Shown here in pieces: positions 1 to 11,232 of a stretch of 64,000 nt of DNA. Under the pieces are notes generated by a model. That model made no database searches, was not told the DNA's origin, and saw only the letters and a program-made list of their open reading frames with translations. Source of the stretch: Dactylonectria macrodidyma (taxonomy: Eukaryota > Ascomycota > Sordariomycetes > Hypocreales > Nectriaceae); contig JAGMUV010000003.1 in the NCBI GenBank assembly GCA_020744425.1, positions 496,001 through 560,000 of the forward strand. The letters run 5' to 3'. Made by a program: the position numbers and the translations under genes. Within the stretch, counting starts at the first letter, position 1. The number at the start of each line of letters is the position of its first letter.

Positions 1-1
1 T

Positions 2-709
2 GGGCCGCTCAAAAAGGCCTACGGTCGGGAAATAGAGCATTTGATCAGATGCTCTATAACCCACATTTCGAAGACCGAGTTCTTTCCAGCCTTTTACGCC
101 GCCCACCAAGCCGCAATGACAGAAAGCAACATTCGAGGGGGTTTTAGAGGAGCAGGGCTTGTTCCTCTAGACCCGGAGAGTGTGCTATCGAAACTTGATA
201 TCCAGCTACGGACTCCAACACCGGTCGAGGAGGAAGCTAGCCTTCCTGACCCTTGGGTCTCGAAGACCCCAAAGACCGTCCTTGAGGCTAGCTCTCAGTC
301 TGAATTTCTCAAAAGACGGGTTGAAAGGCACCAAAGCAGCTCCCCGACATATATTTTTGAAGCGATTGAGTCGCTATCTAAGGGAACGAAGGCAATAATG
401 CATCAGATGGCGTTATTGAAGTCTGAGAACCAGATCCTTCGACAGGCGAATGAGACCCTTAGTAAGCGGCGCAGAGCAAAAAAGACACGCCTCCGTAATG
501 GAGGAAAGATGACTCTGGATGAAGGGAGGGATTCAATTGATCAGAAGGATGTTGATGCGCAGCTAGTGGCCGAATCGTCGAGAAATCGTGGTCAAGGAGG
601 GTCGGCGCGACCGAAGGAAAGGCGTTGTGGAACATGCGGCAAGACCGGTCATAACGCAAGAACATGTCAGGTAGTTATTAAGACGTCTAGTGAAGAGAAT
701 AGCAATTAG
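2..709 (+). CDS. Fot1/pogo-type transposase, C-terminal part (5' end outside window)
   Basis: The frame is open from base 2, so the gene begins left of the window. The visible part holds the end of the DDE transposase region, with a stretch containing KKAYGREIEHLIR, then TESNIRGGFRGAGLVPLDP, which I associate with fungal Fot1/pogo (Tc1-mariner superfamily) transposases. It is followed by a predicted helical stretch and a C-terminal CCHC zinc knuckle (CGTCGKTGHNARTC, about 15 residues before the stop). The catalytic DDE triad lies outside the window. Such enzymes cut and paste their element into TA sites. The sequence has normal base composition and no stops, unlike the RIP-decayed DNA immediately to its right, so this copy is probably younger than its surroundings. 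Start codons inside the fragment should not be used as gene starts. Confidence 0.9.
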   Translation, partial: GPLKKAYGREIEHLIRCSITHISKTEFFPAFYAAHQAAMTESNIRGGFRGAGLVPLDPESVLSKLDIQLRTPTPVEEEASLPDPWVSKTPKTVLEASSQSEFLKRRVERHQSSSPTYIFEAIESLSKGTKAIMHQMALLKSENQILRQANETLSKRRRAKKTRLRNGGKMTLDEGRDSIDQKDVDAQLVAESSRNRGQGGSARPKERRCGTCGKTGHNARTCQVVIKTSSEENSN

Positions 710-773
710 TTTTAATTGATTAGATGCTTTGTTGTGTTTTTATTTAATGTTCTATATTGAGGATTAAGATTTT

Positions 774-817
774 TGACCGACTCACTTGGGTGACCGACTC
801 ACTTGTGGAGTACGTTA
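774..817 (+). repeat. Right terminal repeat of the Fot1-like element
   Basis: A 14-mer, tgaccgactcactt, occurs twice (774-787 and 791-804) and is followed by gtggagtacgt and a TA at 816-817. Subterminal direct repeats ending at a TA target are typical of Fot1/pogo elements. The left terminal repeat is outside the window, so the inversion cannot be confirmed here. Confidence 0.6.
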
Positions 818-3800
818 TAGATAAAGAAGAGGATTCTTTCTTTTCTAAAGTAATAAGGCTTATGTAGAACTGGCTTATAGTCTAGTTCTAAGAGGGTCTT
901 AGAAAGCTCCTTTTACTATAGTAAGGGAGAGACTCTCAGTCTGTATAAAGCTTTATTAAGCTTTAGAATAGTTCCTGCCTTCTTATAGCCTGGGGGTATC
1001 TATATGAAGATATTTTAATTAATTAGAGTATATATAAATATATTAACTATATCGTATTAGACTATTTTTAAATCAAGTTTTACTATAATAGCTATTAAAG
1101 TCTAAAAGGACCTTCTAGCTAAAGTAGCTATGTATATATCTTATAGCTTCTCTTTTACTTATTAGTCTTCTCATACTATTAACCAGGCCTTATATTTCTA
1201 AAAGTAACTGTATTTATCTGTTTTATAGATATATACTTATATATAGCCTAGGACTTGTTAATTAAATGCTTAAGGGTCCTTAGCTTAGATCTTAGTCTAT
1301 AACCTCATTTCCTTATAGCTTTAAAGATGAATTTCTTCAGCCTTTTAAAAGAGGTTTTCTAATAGATATCTTATAAAATCTTAATGCTTTATTAATACTA
1401 GAGGTAATACACTTTTATATACTTTTACCTTTTAATAGATCTTTTATTCTATTAAGATTTATATAAGAGATTTAGTTCTAGTTAGAAAAGCTGCTTATTA
1501 TATAATAGTTCTATTCTCTTATTCTAATACATTTTAAAGTAATTATGCGAATAAAGCAGATAGTAGTATATCTAGAAGCATGAGGAAGTCTTCGTATTCT
1601 GCTCTCTTTACTTATAAGATTTCGTTAATCACTACTATAAGATAGTTTAGTATAAGTTTATCTTCTTCTTTAGGAAAAGCCACCTTAATAGAGTCTTTAG
1701 CTTCTGGCTAATTAATTAGTTCATTTAGTTAGAGGGATGCGATTTGTATGATTTCTTCTAAGTCTGCTTCTAAGAGGTTATCCTTAAAGTTTTCCTAGTC
1801 TCCATTATAGCCCTCGTCTTCATTAAAAATGACATTTTAAGTACTAATTATCTAATTAATTGTCAGGATCTAGATCCTGTAGATATTCGAGGATCTATAT
1901 TTAACTAAGAAGCTGATCCATCCTTTCGGTTTAAGCTGCATTTTGTAGTTAAGCTTTTATTATGCCTTAGGGGTTATAGTATAGGCTTTATAATTAAATG
2001 CTCTTAGATGTGTTTAGTTAGGCTGTTTTACTAGCTATAGAATTCCTCTGCCTTTAGTTATTATAGTATGTAGTTAATTGTATAGTGTTTTCTAGCCTGA
2101 TTTATAATTTAGCATTCAGTTATATAGATAAACTGCTATTTTACTGATTTCTAGCTATAGCTAGTAAGGGAGCTTAGAGCCTATTCGCATAGCTCTTTCC
2201 TTATTCTTAATCACACTCCCTAAGCATTTAGTGCTGCTATTTTAGGCTTAGCTATATAGTGCTAAAGGCTTAATAATAATAGTTCTATTCTATAAGAAGT
2301 TTCTAACTTATGGTTTGATCTCTATAATCTTATTATTATATTTAATAACTTTAACCTTAATATTATATTAAACTTCTAAGTATTCAAAGAAGGATTTAAA
2401 GACTATAATAATAGCCTCTATTATCTAAATTATAAGATAGTAATTCTAAATATAATTAGTTAATTAGTAGGTAAGTAGTATCTATAAGGTATAGCCACCT
2501 ATGCCTTCTTTATAATTATAAAAATCGATAGTAATATATTTACTAACTATCTAGCTAAACTGCTTTAGAGCTTATCTAACTTATCTCTTAATCTTTAATA
2601 GGCTATAAGCATTATATTTAACTATTATTAGTCTTTAAATTCACACCTCCTAAGATACTAAAATAAGGTATTTAAGAGCTTATAGTCCTGGATGCTCTAA
2701 GCAGTTATACTAGTATATGGCTTCTCTTACTAAGGGAGCCCTTTTTATATATAAAGTGAACTTATGGGCTGCCTAAGCCGCTAGGGTTATCTCTACTAGT
2801 TAGTATATAATAACGTATTGACTGTATAGGTCTTTAATCGTATAAGCGATTATCTAATCAGAATAGCAGAGGGTTATTAGATTTTAGCTATTATTCTAAT
2901 AGAATCCTTTCTTCTATAGCTAATATAAGGAGATAAGAGTTATAAGAAGTTAGAGATAGTAGGCTATTTCTTTAAGTAATAGAGCTTGAGTTCTTATTAG
3001 CCTTACTATTATTATTCTATACTTTAAAATTAATAACTTTTAGTTACTTAACTAAATATAGTTACCTTAAGGGGCTAGTTAGAAGTCAATTAGTTAATTA
3101 TAGTTATTTATAATTAAGATAGTTATTCCTAGATCTAGGATTTAAGAGTTTTATAAAAGATAGTTATTACTTTAAATAGTAAATATAGTATTAACTTTAG
3201 TAATAAGCTACTTATAGAGTCATTAGTCAGAGGTATCTTTAATAGCTTATTTTAGTAAGATCTTAGACTTCTTCTAAGTAAGAGCTTTTACTTATACTTA
3301 TAGGTCTAAGTCTTTTTTAAAGGCTTCTTTTACTTTTATTTAAAATTTTTCTTAAGGCCTAAACCCTTTCTAAGCTATATTTAGAAAAATATAGAAGCAT
3401 TTCTTAAGGATATAGAGTAGGCTACATACTAGGTATTTATCCTATTCTTTAGGAGGCCTTTAGCGCTTCATCCTTTACCCTTTTTTCTTTAGAGAATAGT
3501 ACTGACCTTTAATAATGCGAGCATCCTCTAGTTTATTATCCTAGGGGTCTTCTTTAGTAAAGCTTATAAAGAATGCACCTTAAGAGAAATTTCCTATATA
3601 ACCTAGGCCCTATAAGGCCTTTGCATTTTTAAGCTTATTTTAGAAGGCATTTATTAAATCTTAATAGATAAGAGATTTATCTTAGATTAGGTTTTATTAG
3701 CTAATTTTATAAGCTATTATTTAAGTAAGGAGAAGTTATAAAGAGATATTAAAGAAGTTATATGCTTAGGAGCTATAAAAGAGGGTCTTAAGGACCTTTT

Positions 3801-4663
3801 ATTATTATCCTTTAGCTAAGGCTTTCTCCCACTCTTCTAACTATTTAAATACTTAAGTTATAGTCTTTAGAAGTATTTTTATAAGGATTAAGTATGTATT
3901 TTAAGCATCTTATATTTTATCTGCTTTTAACTTCCTATACTAAGCATAGAGATTATAGTACTATTCGTAGATTGACTTATACAGCTAATAATAAGTCTGA
4001 ATATAATTAGGAAAGATAGTTCAGATAATCCAGTCTTAGAGGGTTCTTAAAGACTTCCTCTATCTTTCTAATAACTTTTCTTAAAGCTAATAGAAAGAAA
4101 GGTCTTATTAGAAGCTCTTCTAACCTTATTCAATTAGGTCAGATAGAGACTATATTCTATTAGTTATCTCCTATACGTTATCTAAATTAGACCTTTTAGT
4201 CTTAGGTATTTCTAATTAAATGGTCTATTATACTGCTATTATCTTAGTATATTTGCATCTTCTAATATTTAGGAAAGCCGGTTCCTCTTTACAGAAAACC
4301 TTCCTTTTAAGGTGCTATTATAGACCTAGAAGGTCAACCTAAAGAAGGAATTCATACTCCTAGTCCGGGAAGTCCCTAGGTTTTATAAGAGTAGCCATAA
4401 GACCTTCTTTCTAGGATTTTCTATATAGTATTATAGATATAATAGAGGGATTTAAAAAGATATTAAAATGGGTTAAGGCAGTAAGACTCTTAATTATTAA
4501 ATATTCAGTATAAAAATTATATATTCTCTTCTTCTGCCCTTATGTCTTGAGGTTTTAGAGCAAGCTTTATATACCCTTTCTCTTCTGTATAGAATCAGCT
4601 AGAAGCTGATTGCTAAGCCTTGTGGCAATAGGTGGCAATAGGTGGCAACTTTCGCCTCTGACA
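818..4663 (-). mobile_element. RIP-degraded Ty1/copia retrotransposon, truncated by the Fot1-like insertion
   Basis: Read on the minus strand, this AT-rich block still shows copia-order pol signatures despite many stops. The late-integrase region is at about 1880-2270, with a P..LW-type segment, NRTP-like and GY.S.NIYRI-like stretches. Reverse transcriptase follows at about 870-1290: a KWVFVYK-like start, K.KARLV-like and QYDIVNAFI-like motifs, then a LNKALY...SP.LW-like stretch near 910-960. Integrase before reverse transcriptase is the copia order, opposite to gypsy. Stops fall where CAA, CAG or TGG codons would become TAA or TAG, as RIP produces. The reverse transcriptase is cut off where the Fot1-like terminal repeat starts, so the RNase H end should lie beyond that insertion, left of the window. 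No protein can be made from this copy. Confidence 0.82.
4469..4663 (-). repeat. Probable copia 5' LTR
   Basis: On the minus strand the block starts TGTCAGAGG at 4663. It contains three near-copies of a ttgccacctat unit and a TATA-like tatataaag about 110 bases in, and could end at CA near 4469. It sits directly upstream of the pol remnant. The other LTR is outside the window, so both borders are estimates. Confidence 0.38.
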
Positions 4664-5059
4664 TATCTGATAACTTAAAAGGCTAAACTTTAAATTTTCT
4701 AAAACTAGCTATATAACTAATTAAGACTTAAAAAGTGTAATTTAAGTATTTAACTAAAAAAGTCACAAGTTATTATTTTCTTTAGATTTTTAAAAAATCT
4801 TTATAATTTTTAAAAAATAAAAAACTTAATAAAAACAGTGCGAATAAGGCTTTTCTTAATAACTTTATAAATAATTTTTTTAAAAGTCTAGAAAAAGTAT
4901 TTAATAAATCTTTACTTAATAATTAAGATTATATCATATTTTTAACTAGCTTACTTTTTTTTTAATTTTTAGAGAATTATTTTTGCTTATAGTGTAAATA
5001 CTAGGAAATTTCAAGTGTTGCACTCGCTTGTCTGTTGCACTCGCTTATCACGTACGTTA
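4664..5059 (+). mobile_element. AT-rich transposon remnant ending in a second Fot1-like terminal repeat
   Basis: About 350 bp of extremely AT-rich, presumably RIPed DNA ends in two copies of gttgcactcgctt (5017-5029 and 5034-5046), then atcacgtacgt and TA. The arrangement and orientation match the terminal repeat at 774-817 but the repeat sequence differs. It is probably the 3' end of a related, older element into which the copia element inserted. No coding sequence is readable. Confidence 0.45.
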
Positions 5060-6516
5060 TTTAAGTTAGTTTTTAATATATTAAAATTATCTATTTCTTA
5101 GAAAGAGGAAATATTAATAGTATATAATAATAAAGCTTGAGTAATTAAAAATTTATTCTATGCAGTGTGGCCATGTCGATCGGATCCTTGATATACTTTG
5201 TCCTAGGAGTAGAAATGCGCATGAAGAGAGTGAGCTTGGGCTCCTTGAGGTGTGAAATTGGGTGGTCTTGGGAATGGGTAAACTGAATGGATCAATTGGG
5301 GGGAGGGGAGGCCGTTGCAAGGACTTGAATTGGAGAGATTGCCGGATATTTGGATAGGAATGAATGCAGCTTTGGAATAAAAAATCTGGCATAGAGCGTA
5401 TGTCTTTCCCGTAGTAGCCTGGCTATTGACCACAACCTTGGTTTGGCTTCACTGCTACGACTACACGATTCAGGGCGGGACAGTGCATATAATTATCTAC
5501 TCACGGTTTGAAGTGGCTGGGTTTCGCCGAACACTGAGGTCTTCCAAGCCTCTACAAGCTTTCTACTACGTGCAGTGGTTTAAATCATGCCGAATTTTGG
5601 TCCCCGAGATGCGGAGCTTCCCTGTGGCGCAGCAGCCCCGCTAACAAGTCGCTGGCGAAGGGGCTCTTGATCGGGTTCCAGGGGAGTCTCGGAATGGTCA
5701 CCGCCAACCAGTGACGGCATTGTAGGATATTGGTCATGAATAGCGCTTACTGGCAGAGCTACTGTGGCGGTGTTTAAGGTACTAAGGGGGATTCTAAATC
5801 TTCTATCTCGATACAATGATCAATGTCATTGAGCTACCCGCTTTCGATCAACGCGCAACAGTAAAAGATGACGACTTCACGGCGGTGATCATATCTCCTG
5901 AGTAAGACATTATGATACATGATTCAATCTAAGTGGATTTATATCCATTCAACCCTGAGTTCATCTAATGGACTTTGCCTAGTTCCCCTGTCAGGCTTTG
6001 AGGTGATCATCCAAAGATCGACCTAGAGGACCGAAAATACTAGCCATAAATCTAGACAAGGCCAGAAGCCTGCCCTCCTTTGCCAAATCAAACTATTTAA
6101 TAAAAACAAACTCTGCAGTCCATATAAATTCGACACGATGCAGGGATGAAACTGTCAATGAATGTGGTCACCGCTGACTTGAGTGGACCGAACAAAAGTC
6201 GCCTCCATTGGTCAATGCATCATTTGCGGCGAGGCCGAAGCAGGCTGGTGCATGATGCATGCTCACTCCCGCGCCTGCTCACAGTCGCCGATCTTAGGAA
6301 TAGATCCCCGAAGCCAATGATTTATGGTGTGAGTCCCGTTGTAGAGAATTCACAGCCTCTTTGTGATTTTATAAAAGAGAGCGAATTGAACGAAGGTGGA
6401 AATTGTTGAATCTACAATCTCGACCACGTTCTCAACTGCATCGCCAACTCTCTGGGCTCTCAATTCTAATAGTCAACATTTCCTTTTTCTTTCTCTACAC
6501 AGTTGTATACTCAAAA
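5060..6516. other. Intergenic: RIP edge then unique DNA, promoter of the secreted-protein gene
   Basis: AT-rich DNA fades out by about 5150 and ordinary composition follows. Short open frames on both strands (for example 5153-5392 and 5580-5816, minus) have no recognisable content and no matching splice partners, so I call no gene. The final 150 bp hold the presumed core promoter and leader of the gene at 6517. Confidence 0.5.
6368..6377 (+). promoter_or_regulatory. Candidate TATA box
   Basis: The sequence tttataaaag lies about 140 bp upstream of the ATG at 6517, followed by a pyrimidine-rich leader with ctttttctttctc just before the start. Position and sequence suit a fungal TATA promoter; no experimental support. 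Confidence 0.4.
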
Positions 6517-7483
6517 ATGGACTCACTCAAGTCCCTCGCCATCCTGGCACTCCTGGCCATCGAAGGCGTCAACGCCGGCCCTTGCAAGAGACCATCCGCC
6601 TCCACAACCACCTCCCTCACCAGCGCCACGCCATCAAGCATAATCCTCAGCTCCTCCGACGAATCAACAGTGTCATCATGCTCTTTCATCGAGCCTCCCA
6701 AAAGCTTTGCATGCAACGTAGAGGGCGACGCCGGGGACTTAGGCGAGGTCCTCGCCGAGGTGCAGCTCAGCCTGCCCGACTGCGCGTCGTACTGCGCCGC
6801 AACAGACGGATGCAAGTCGTTTTCGGTGGACAAGAACAACAATTGCGGCTTGTATCTGAATGGGATTCCTAAGGCGAATACGCGACTGGATACGACGGTG
6901 GGCATGTTTTGGTATGACATGCTATGCGTTCGTTGCAATGATGGTAAGGCCCTCTCTGTACAGCATATCTTTGCTGGCACGAAAGACTAATCTCGACATA
7001 GGTGTGCGAGTGCTTGATCTCAACTTGGATGACGGCAACCTCAACAACTGGGGCCTCGAGTCGGACAACCTTGACGACTGGGCGCTTGACATCGTACCCG
7101 TCAACGTGTCAAACAAGGCCCCCTCCAACGCACTACGCATAATGGAAGCGAAACCAGATGGCTCTGTGACAGTCTCTTACGCACCCAAAATCCAACTGGA
7201 AGCCGGTGCCACGTACAAGCTCGCTTACACGGGTCGCACGAGCTACGTGCCTATGGCCGTCGGTCACGTTGACTGGGGGATGGTGACCGTTGGACTCTCG
7301 GGCGGCGCCTTTTCCGGACCACCTGAGAATGGCGTGGATCTCGGCTTGGGCTGGCGTCGGTACGAGTCTAAGTTTACCGTGGAGGAGGGCCAGGGGGGTG
7401 CGAATTTCTTGACGTTTGATATCAAGGCTAGTGGCTTGATGGTGAACTGGTACTTTGAGGACATTCTAATCTGGACCGCTTAG
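6517..7483 (+). CDS. Secreted protein with PAN/apple-like cysteine region and CBM-like C-terminal domain
   Basis: Two exons (6517-6943, 7002-7483) with a 58-bp intron give 302 residues. Residues 1-20 form a signal peptide ending VNA. A Ser/Thr-rich linker (about 28-55) follows, probably O-glycosylated. Cysteines at 55, 66, 89, 93, 99, 110, 137 and 140 include C..YC......C, typical of PAN/apple-like folds used for binding protein or carbohydrate. From about 145 onward alternating strands with an N-x-W start and a C-terminal WYFEDILIW resemble the jelly-roll of CBM4/9-like or galactose-binding modules common in fungal secreted proteins. No catalytic motif is visible. It probably acts outside the cell or in the wall as a binding protein. 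The ATG was chosen because it starts the signal peptide; the frame upstream is open but lacks such a context. Domain names are inference from pattern. Confidence 0.85.
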
Positions 7484-7828
7484 AGAGGGGTGACCGTTCA
7501 TTGAGTTACCGTGCGTTTATCCTGCGATCGTATTGTTACAGAGCGGACTCTGGTGTCTGCCGAGTTGTAAAGAAGAGCGAATACTTCATAAACTTAGAGT
7601 GTATCATAGATCTGATAATATTGAGCATCTTATATCACGTGGGACCAGAGTTGCTTCCTTCACGTAGACTTTTCGTATTGACTCATCCAGTTGAGATCCA
7701 TGCCAGGAGAGAAGAACGCCATAATCATTTGCTCATCGTGAGACAGAGTATGTCGGCATTAGCATTCAGCCATGGGCATCGAACCCGAATACATCGGTAA
7801 TAGTACACAGAGCAGTAGCCATCCCAGA
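7484..7828. other. Intergenic between convergent 3' ends
   Basis: This 345-bp stretch separates the 3' ends of the secreted-protein gene and the ankyrin gene. It should hold both 3' UTRs and polyadenylation signals. I see no gene. Confidence 0.5.
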
Positions 7829-10294
7829 TTACTTCTTAAAAACATGTCGCTGAAACCAATTTTGATGATGGTCCTCCTCCCACTGCCTCTCGGCCCTCCT
7901 CAACGTAGCCGACGCATCCCAATGATCCCTATTCTGCGCAACATCGCGCGGCGTGCGTCCTTTATCGTCCTGCACCGTTGGATCAGCGCCCCAGTGCCTC
8001 AGCACACGAATCACATCGCGCGCCTCCTCATCTCCATCCACCGCAGCACCAGCCGCATAATGCAACGGCGTGCGGCCGTCGTCGCGTCGCGCGTTGGGAT
8101 TACAGCGGCCCTTTTCGAGGAGGAACTCGACGGTCGCAGCGGAGGCGAAGCGTGCTGCGAGGTGGAGGGGTGTTTCGCCCTTTTTGTCGCGTGCGTTGCA
8201 GTCGACTTTGTGGTCGAGGAGGAGCATCGCGAGGGCGAGGTGGTCTTTTTGAACGGTGAGGTGAAGGGGTGTGAGGCCTTGAAGGTCGCGCGTCATGGCT
8301 GAGACGCGGGTCAATGACTCTCGCGCGGCGTCGATGTCGCCCGTCCAGGCGGCTTCTAGAAGTGCTTGCTCGCAATCATCGCGGGTGAGAGGCTGTTTCG
8401 GTTTGGTCTGTTTAGACTCGTCAAGTTTTGGCTCCTCATGTTTTAGTTCTTCCTGAGCCTTGCTGTTGCTGGGTTGCTGTGATGAAGACGGCTTTGTCGC
8501 TGCAGGTTGCTCTGGCGTTGTGGAAGACACGGGCGGATCAACTGGAGCCGTCGAGGACACTGGTGGATCAACTGGCGGATCGACCGGAGCCAAGTCGGTG
8601 CCAATCATGGACTCTTCATATGCCAAAACAGACGGCGAGGGGGGTCTGGATGCCCTCTTTTCAGCAGACGGCCGCGGCGTCGGATCCAGTTCCACTGGTA
8701 ACTCGGCTGCAGGTTCGGGCTTTGGAGCTGGCGGTACGCTTGTGCTGGCTATGTCCTTGACCACTGCGGGCGTCGCGTGCAGTGATTTTGAACGCTTGGG
8801 TGGCTCTCCTTGAGATGCTGAGCGTGCTTTTGGTGGCGCTGCAATGTCGATTGGAACGGGGAGCGAGACGGTGGCTGTTGATCCCGGAGGTGCTGGCTTC
8901 ATGAGGGCACGGCTATAAGGGTTGTTAGCAGATACACCACGGTTTCTGGGTTTCAAAAGTACTCACGAGTAAATGTTGACCATGAGCGTGCTCAACGTCA
9001 CCAGCTCCTTCTGCAAACTCGCATCCGCCTCTTTAATCTTGCCCTCCCACTCATTCTTATACCGATACGAATTGTAGAAATCCTTCAGCCCCTTCACCAC
9101 GACGCCGTCATCGCCGCCATCACTACCGAGATCCTCGAGCAACTCTGTCATGTCGGCGAGGGCCTTGCTGGCGCTCTTAATGGCGTCCTCGATCTGCGCC
9201 TTGAGCACCTGCCCGCTGTCTCCCTCGACCAGGTCCGGCCGGGCGGCGAGGCTGCGCTGAATCTGGGCGATGGTGTCCTTGGCCGTCGTTGCCTTTGCAG
9301 ATAGCGCCTGCATCTCCTCGGGCGCGCCGTGAAGGTCGTTGAGCCAGTCGGCCCATTCCTTTGCGCTGTCGGCGTGGTCGGTGAGGATCTTGAGGCCGCC
9401 AAAGGTCGCTAGGGTTTTGGGCAGCTGGTCTAGCAGACCTGCACCTGCGCCTGCGCTGCTGCTTTCGTTGGCAGATGGCTTGGTGCCGGCTTCACTTAAT
9501 GGCCTGGGTCTGGGCTTTGGCTTGGGTTTGTGTGCAGGCTGCTCAACGGGATGGCTCGCAGAAGCAGCCGCTTCGTCCGAACGACGTCTACGAGCGCCAT
9601 CTCTCGAACGAGACCTCTGCCTACCACGAAGCGGTTCGTGGTGCGCATGTGTCGATGGCCTCGGCGGTGTCGCTGTAGAAAACCGTCGTCCAGCTGGCGA
9701 TCCGACAGGCGATGAAGATTTATGTGATCCGGCCAGCGGTCGCTCCAGGCGGGCGTCGTACGAGAACCGTCTCCGATCATCTTCAAACCGGTGAGAATCC
9801 GGTGCGTATGGCCTCAAGCCGGGCCTCCTAGGCGAGTGCGGGGCGTCTACGGGCCGATGCGACGCGCGCCGATCGGAAGGACGTCGCTGCGACCTAGGCG
9901 ACAGCGGCCTCGCGTCGTCATCGGTCGAAAGCGAAGCATCGCGACGGTGCCGGTCCCGCCGGCCTCTGGAATCCCTGGGTGGAGCAGCAGGTCTCGGCCT
10001 CGGGCTCGGCGAGTCGGACCGGCGGCGCGTGTGCCTCCTGGGAAGCTGCTGCTGATGGTGGTTGTCGTAATAGTAGGGGTCTTCGCTCTCCCCATGCGGT
10101 CTCCTTCGATCCGTCTCGTGCGATCGGGCTCGTCGGCGCGAGCTTCCCGGCTCCTTGTCGTCGAGATGGTCGTTGTGGTGGCTGTCGCCGTGCGAGCTGA
10201 CGGGTCGTCTTGGCGACCTGCGCGACTTTGAAGCTACTGGCGGGCGTCTGGTGGATCGCGTCGATCGCCGAAGCTTGGAAAACGCCCCGAGCAT
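7829..10294 (-). CDS. Ankyrin-repeat protein with long basic disordered N-terminus
   Basis: Two exons (10294-8967 and 8912-7829) with a 54-bp intron give 803 residues. Residues 1-about 265 are low-complexity, rich in Arg, Ser, His and Pro with many RR/RS pairs, so probably disordered and perhaps nuclear or RNA-associated. About 280-442 is helical and starts with a hydrophobic LLDQLPKTLATFGGLKIL stretch; it resembles the helical N-terminal modules of fungal STAND proteins, but only loosely. A Pro/Glu/Lys linker with repeated DPPV units follows (about 445-610). Residues about 620-775 hold ankyrin repeats with clear G.TPLHLA and GRTPLHYA signatures. The repeats imply protein binding; I see no enzyme domain. 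High GC and Arg-rich coding create long antisense open frames at 8.0-10.2 kb that are not genes. Confidence 0.88.
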
Positions 10295-11232
10295 GTTAAC
10301 AGTCGGGTTTCCCTAGGATCTGATGCTGTCGTTGTCTTCAGGCAAGCTGTTGAAGCGAGCGCAAAAGGTGGGTGGTTATTATGTAGAATCCAGGACACAG
10401 CTCGCTCAGCGCAGAATGACGCCATGGGCCACCCCGTCGCCTCACAGCCTTATGGGGCATAGACGATGCAACGCCGCGATAATATGCGATACATGCGTAA
10501 GTACCTAGAGTAGGTAGACCTATCTACTATGCATACGACAATCCGGGGCGCCGTGATCATGGTCCGCGTGGTGAATGGACGGCCACATGCAGACCGGGCG
10601 TGAGCTTGTGACGTGTCGCATGATCTAGCGGCCACTCCAGGTTTTTGCTATCCACCAAGCTTGTTCCGAGAGTCCACCATGATAACGGGTACAATTTGCT
10701 AGGGTGCATTCACTAAAGATAGATGATGTAGCGTCACCGGCTTGAGCTCGTTGGGTGTCTCATGGCGCTGACTGAGACAAGCCATCATATGATGACCTAG
10801 TGTCCGTAAACTTCAATAGTACATGACTCTTCTTCCTGGTCGGTTGCCTACGGCGGACACGGAAGCCTACGACCAAAAGCCATTTCCAGCTCTCCCTCAC
10901 TCTCGTCCTTCTTAGCGGGGTGCGGGGGTTCTTGACGTGGCGAGCTGCCCGCAAAAGCTGGAGACTTGGAATCGCCGTCGATCACTTTAGCTTGTTGGAC
11001 CCTGGATGCCACTGTGCCTTGGCTTTTCTGCGATCAATAATGCGGCACAGTGGGAACGATGTGGTCATAATACAATACCCTCTCTCCGTGGGGATTTTTA
11101 CTTGGTCAAACCGAGCCCACGGATCTACAGCCTGCCGCATGTTCTACAAACCCAGGCACATCTGCAAGCCCCCAAAGCATCTCATCTGTAGATCTCACAT
11201 CTGCAAACCCAAAGTCATTCATCCGCAGATCT
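10295..11232. other. Intergenic, promoter of the ankyrin gene and 3' region of the acetyltransferase gene
   Basis: About 940 bp between two minus-strand genes. Small open frames here are unsupported. Around 11150-11240 there are several copies of a catctgcaaacc / catccgcagatc type phrase, a weak local repeat in the probable 3' UTR of the acetyltransferase gene. Confidence 0.45.

Noticed and set aside
4621..4660. Triple aggtggcaat repeat considered as a CRISPR or regulatory array
   Set aside because: Three tandem short units without spacers, inside a probable copia LTR; CRISPR is not expected in a fungus.
5153..5816. Several 70-80 codon frames after the transposon nest
   Set aside because: No motif, conserved pattern or matching splice sites.
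6396..6872. 158-codon frame overlapping the secreted-protein gene
   Set aside because: Arg/His-rich alternative frame of a gene with a clear signal peptide and splice site.
9791..10231. 146-codon plus-strand frame opposite the ankyrin gene
   Set aside because: Antisense of an Arg/Ser-rich coding stretch; no protein-like features.
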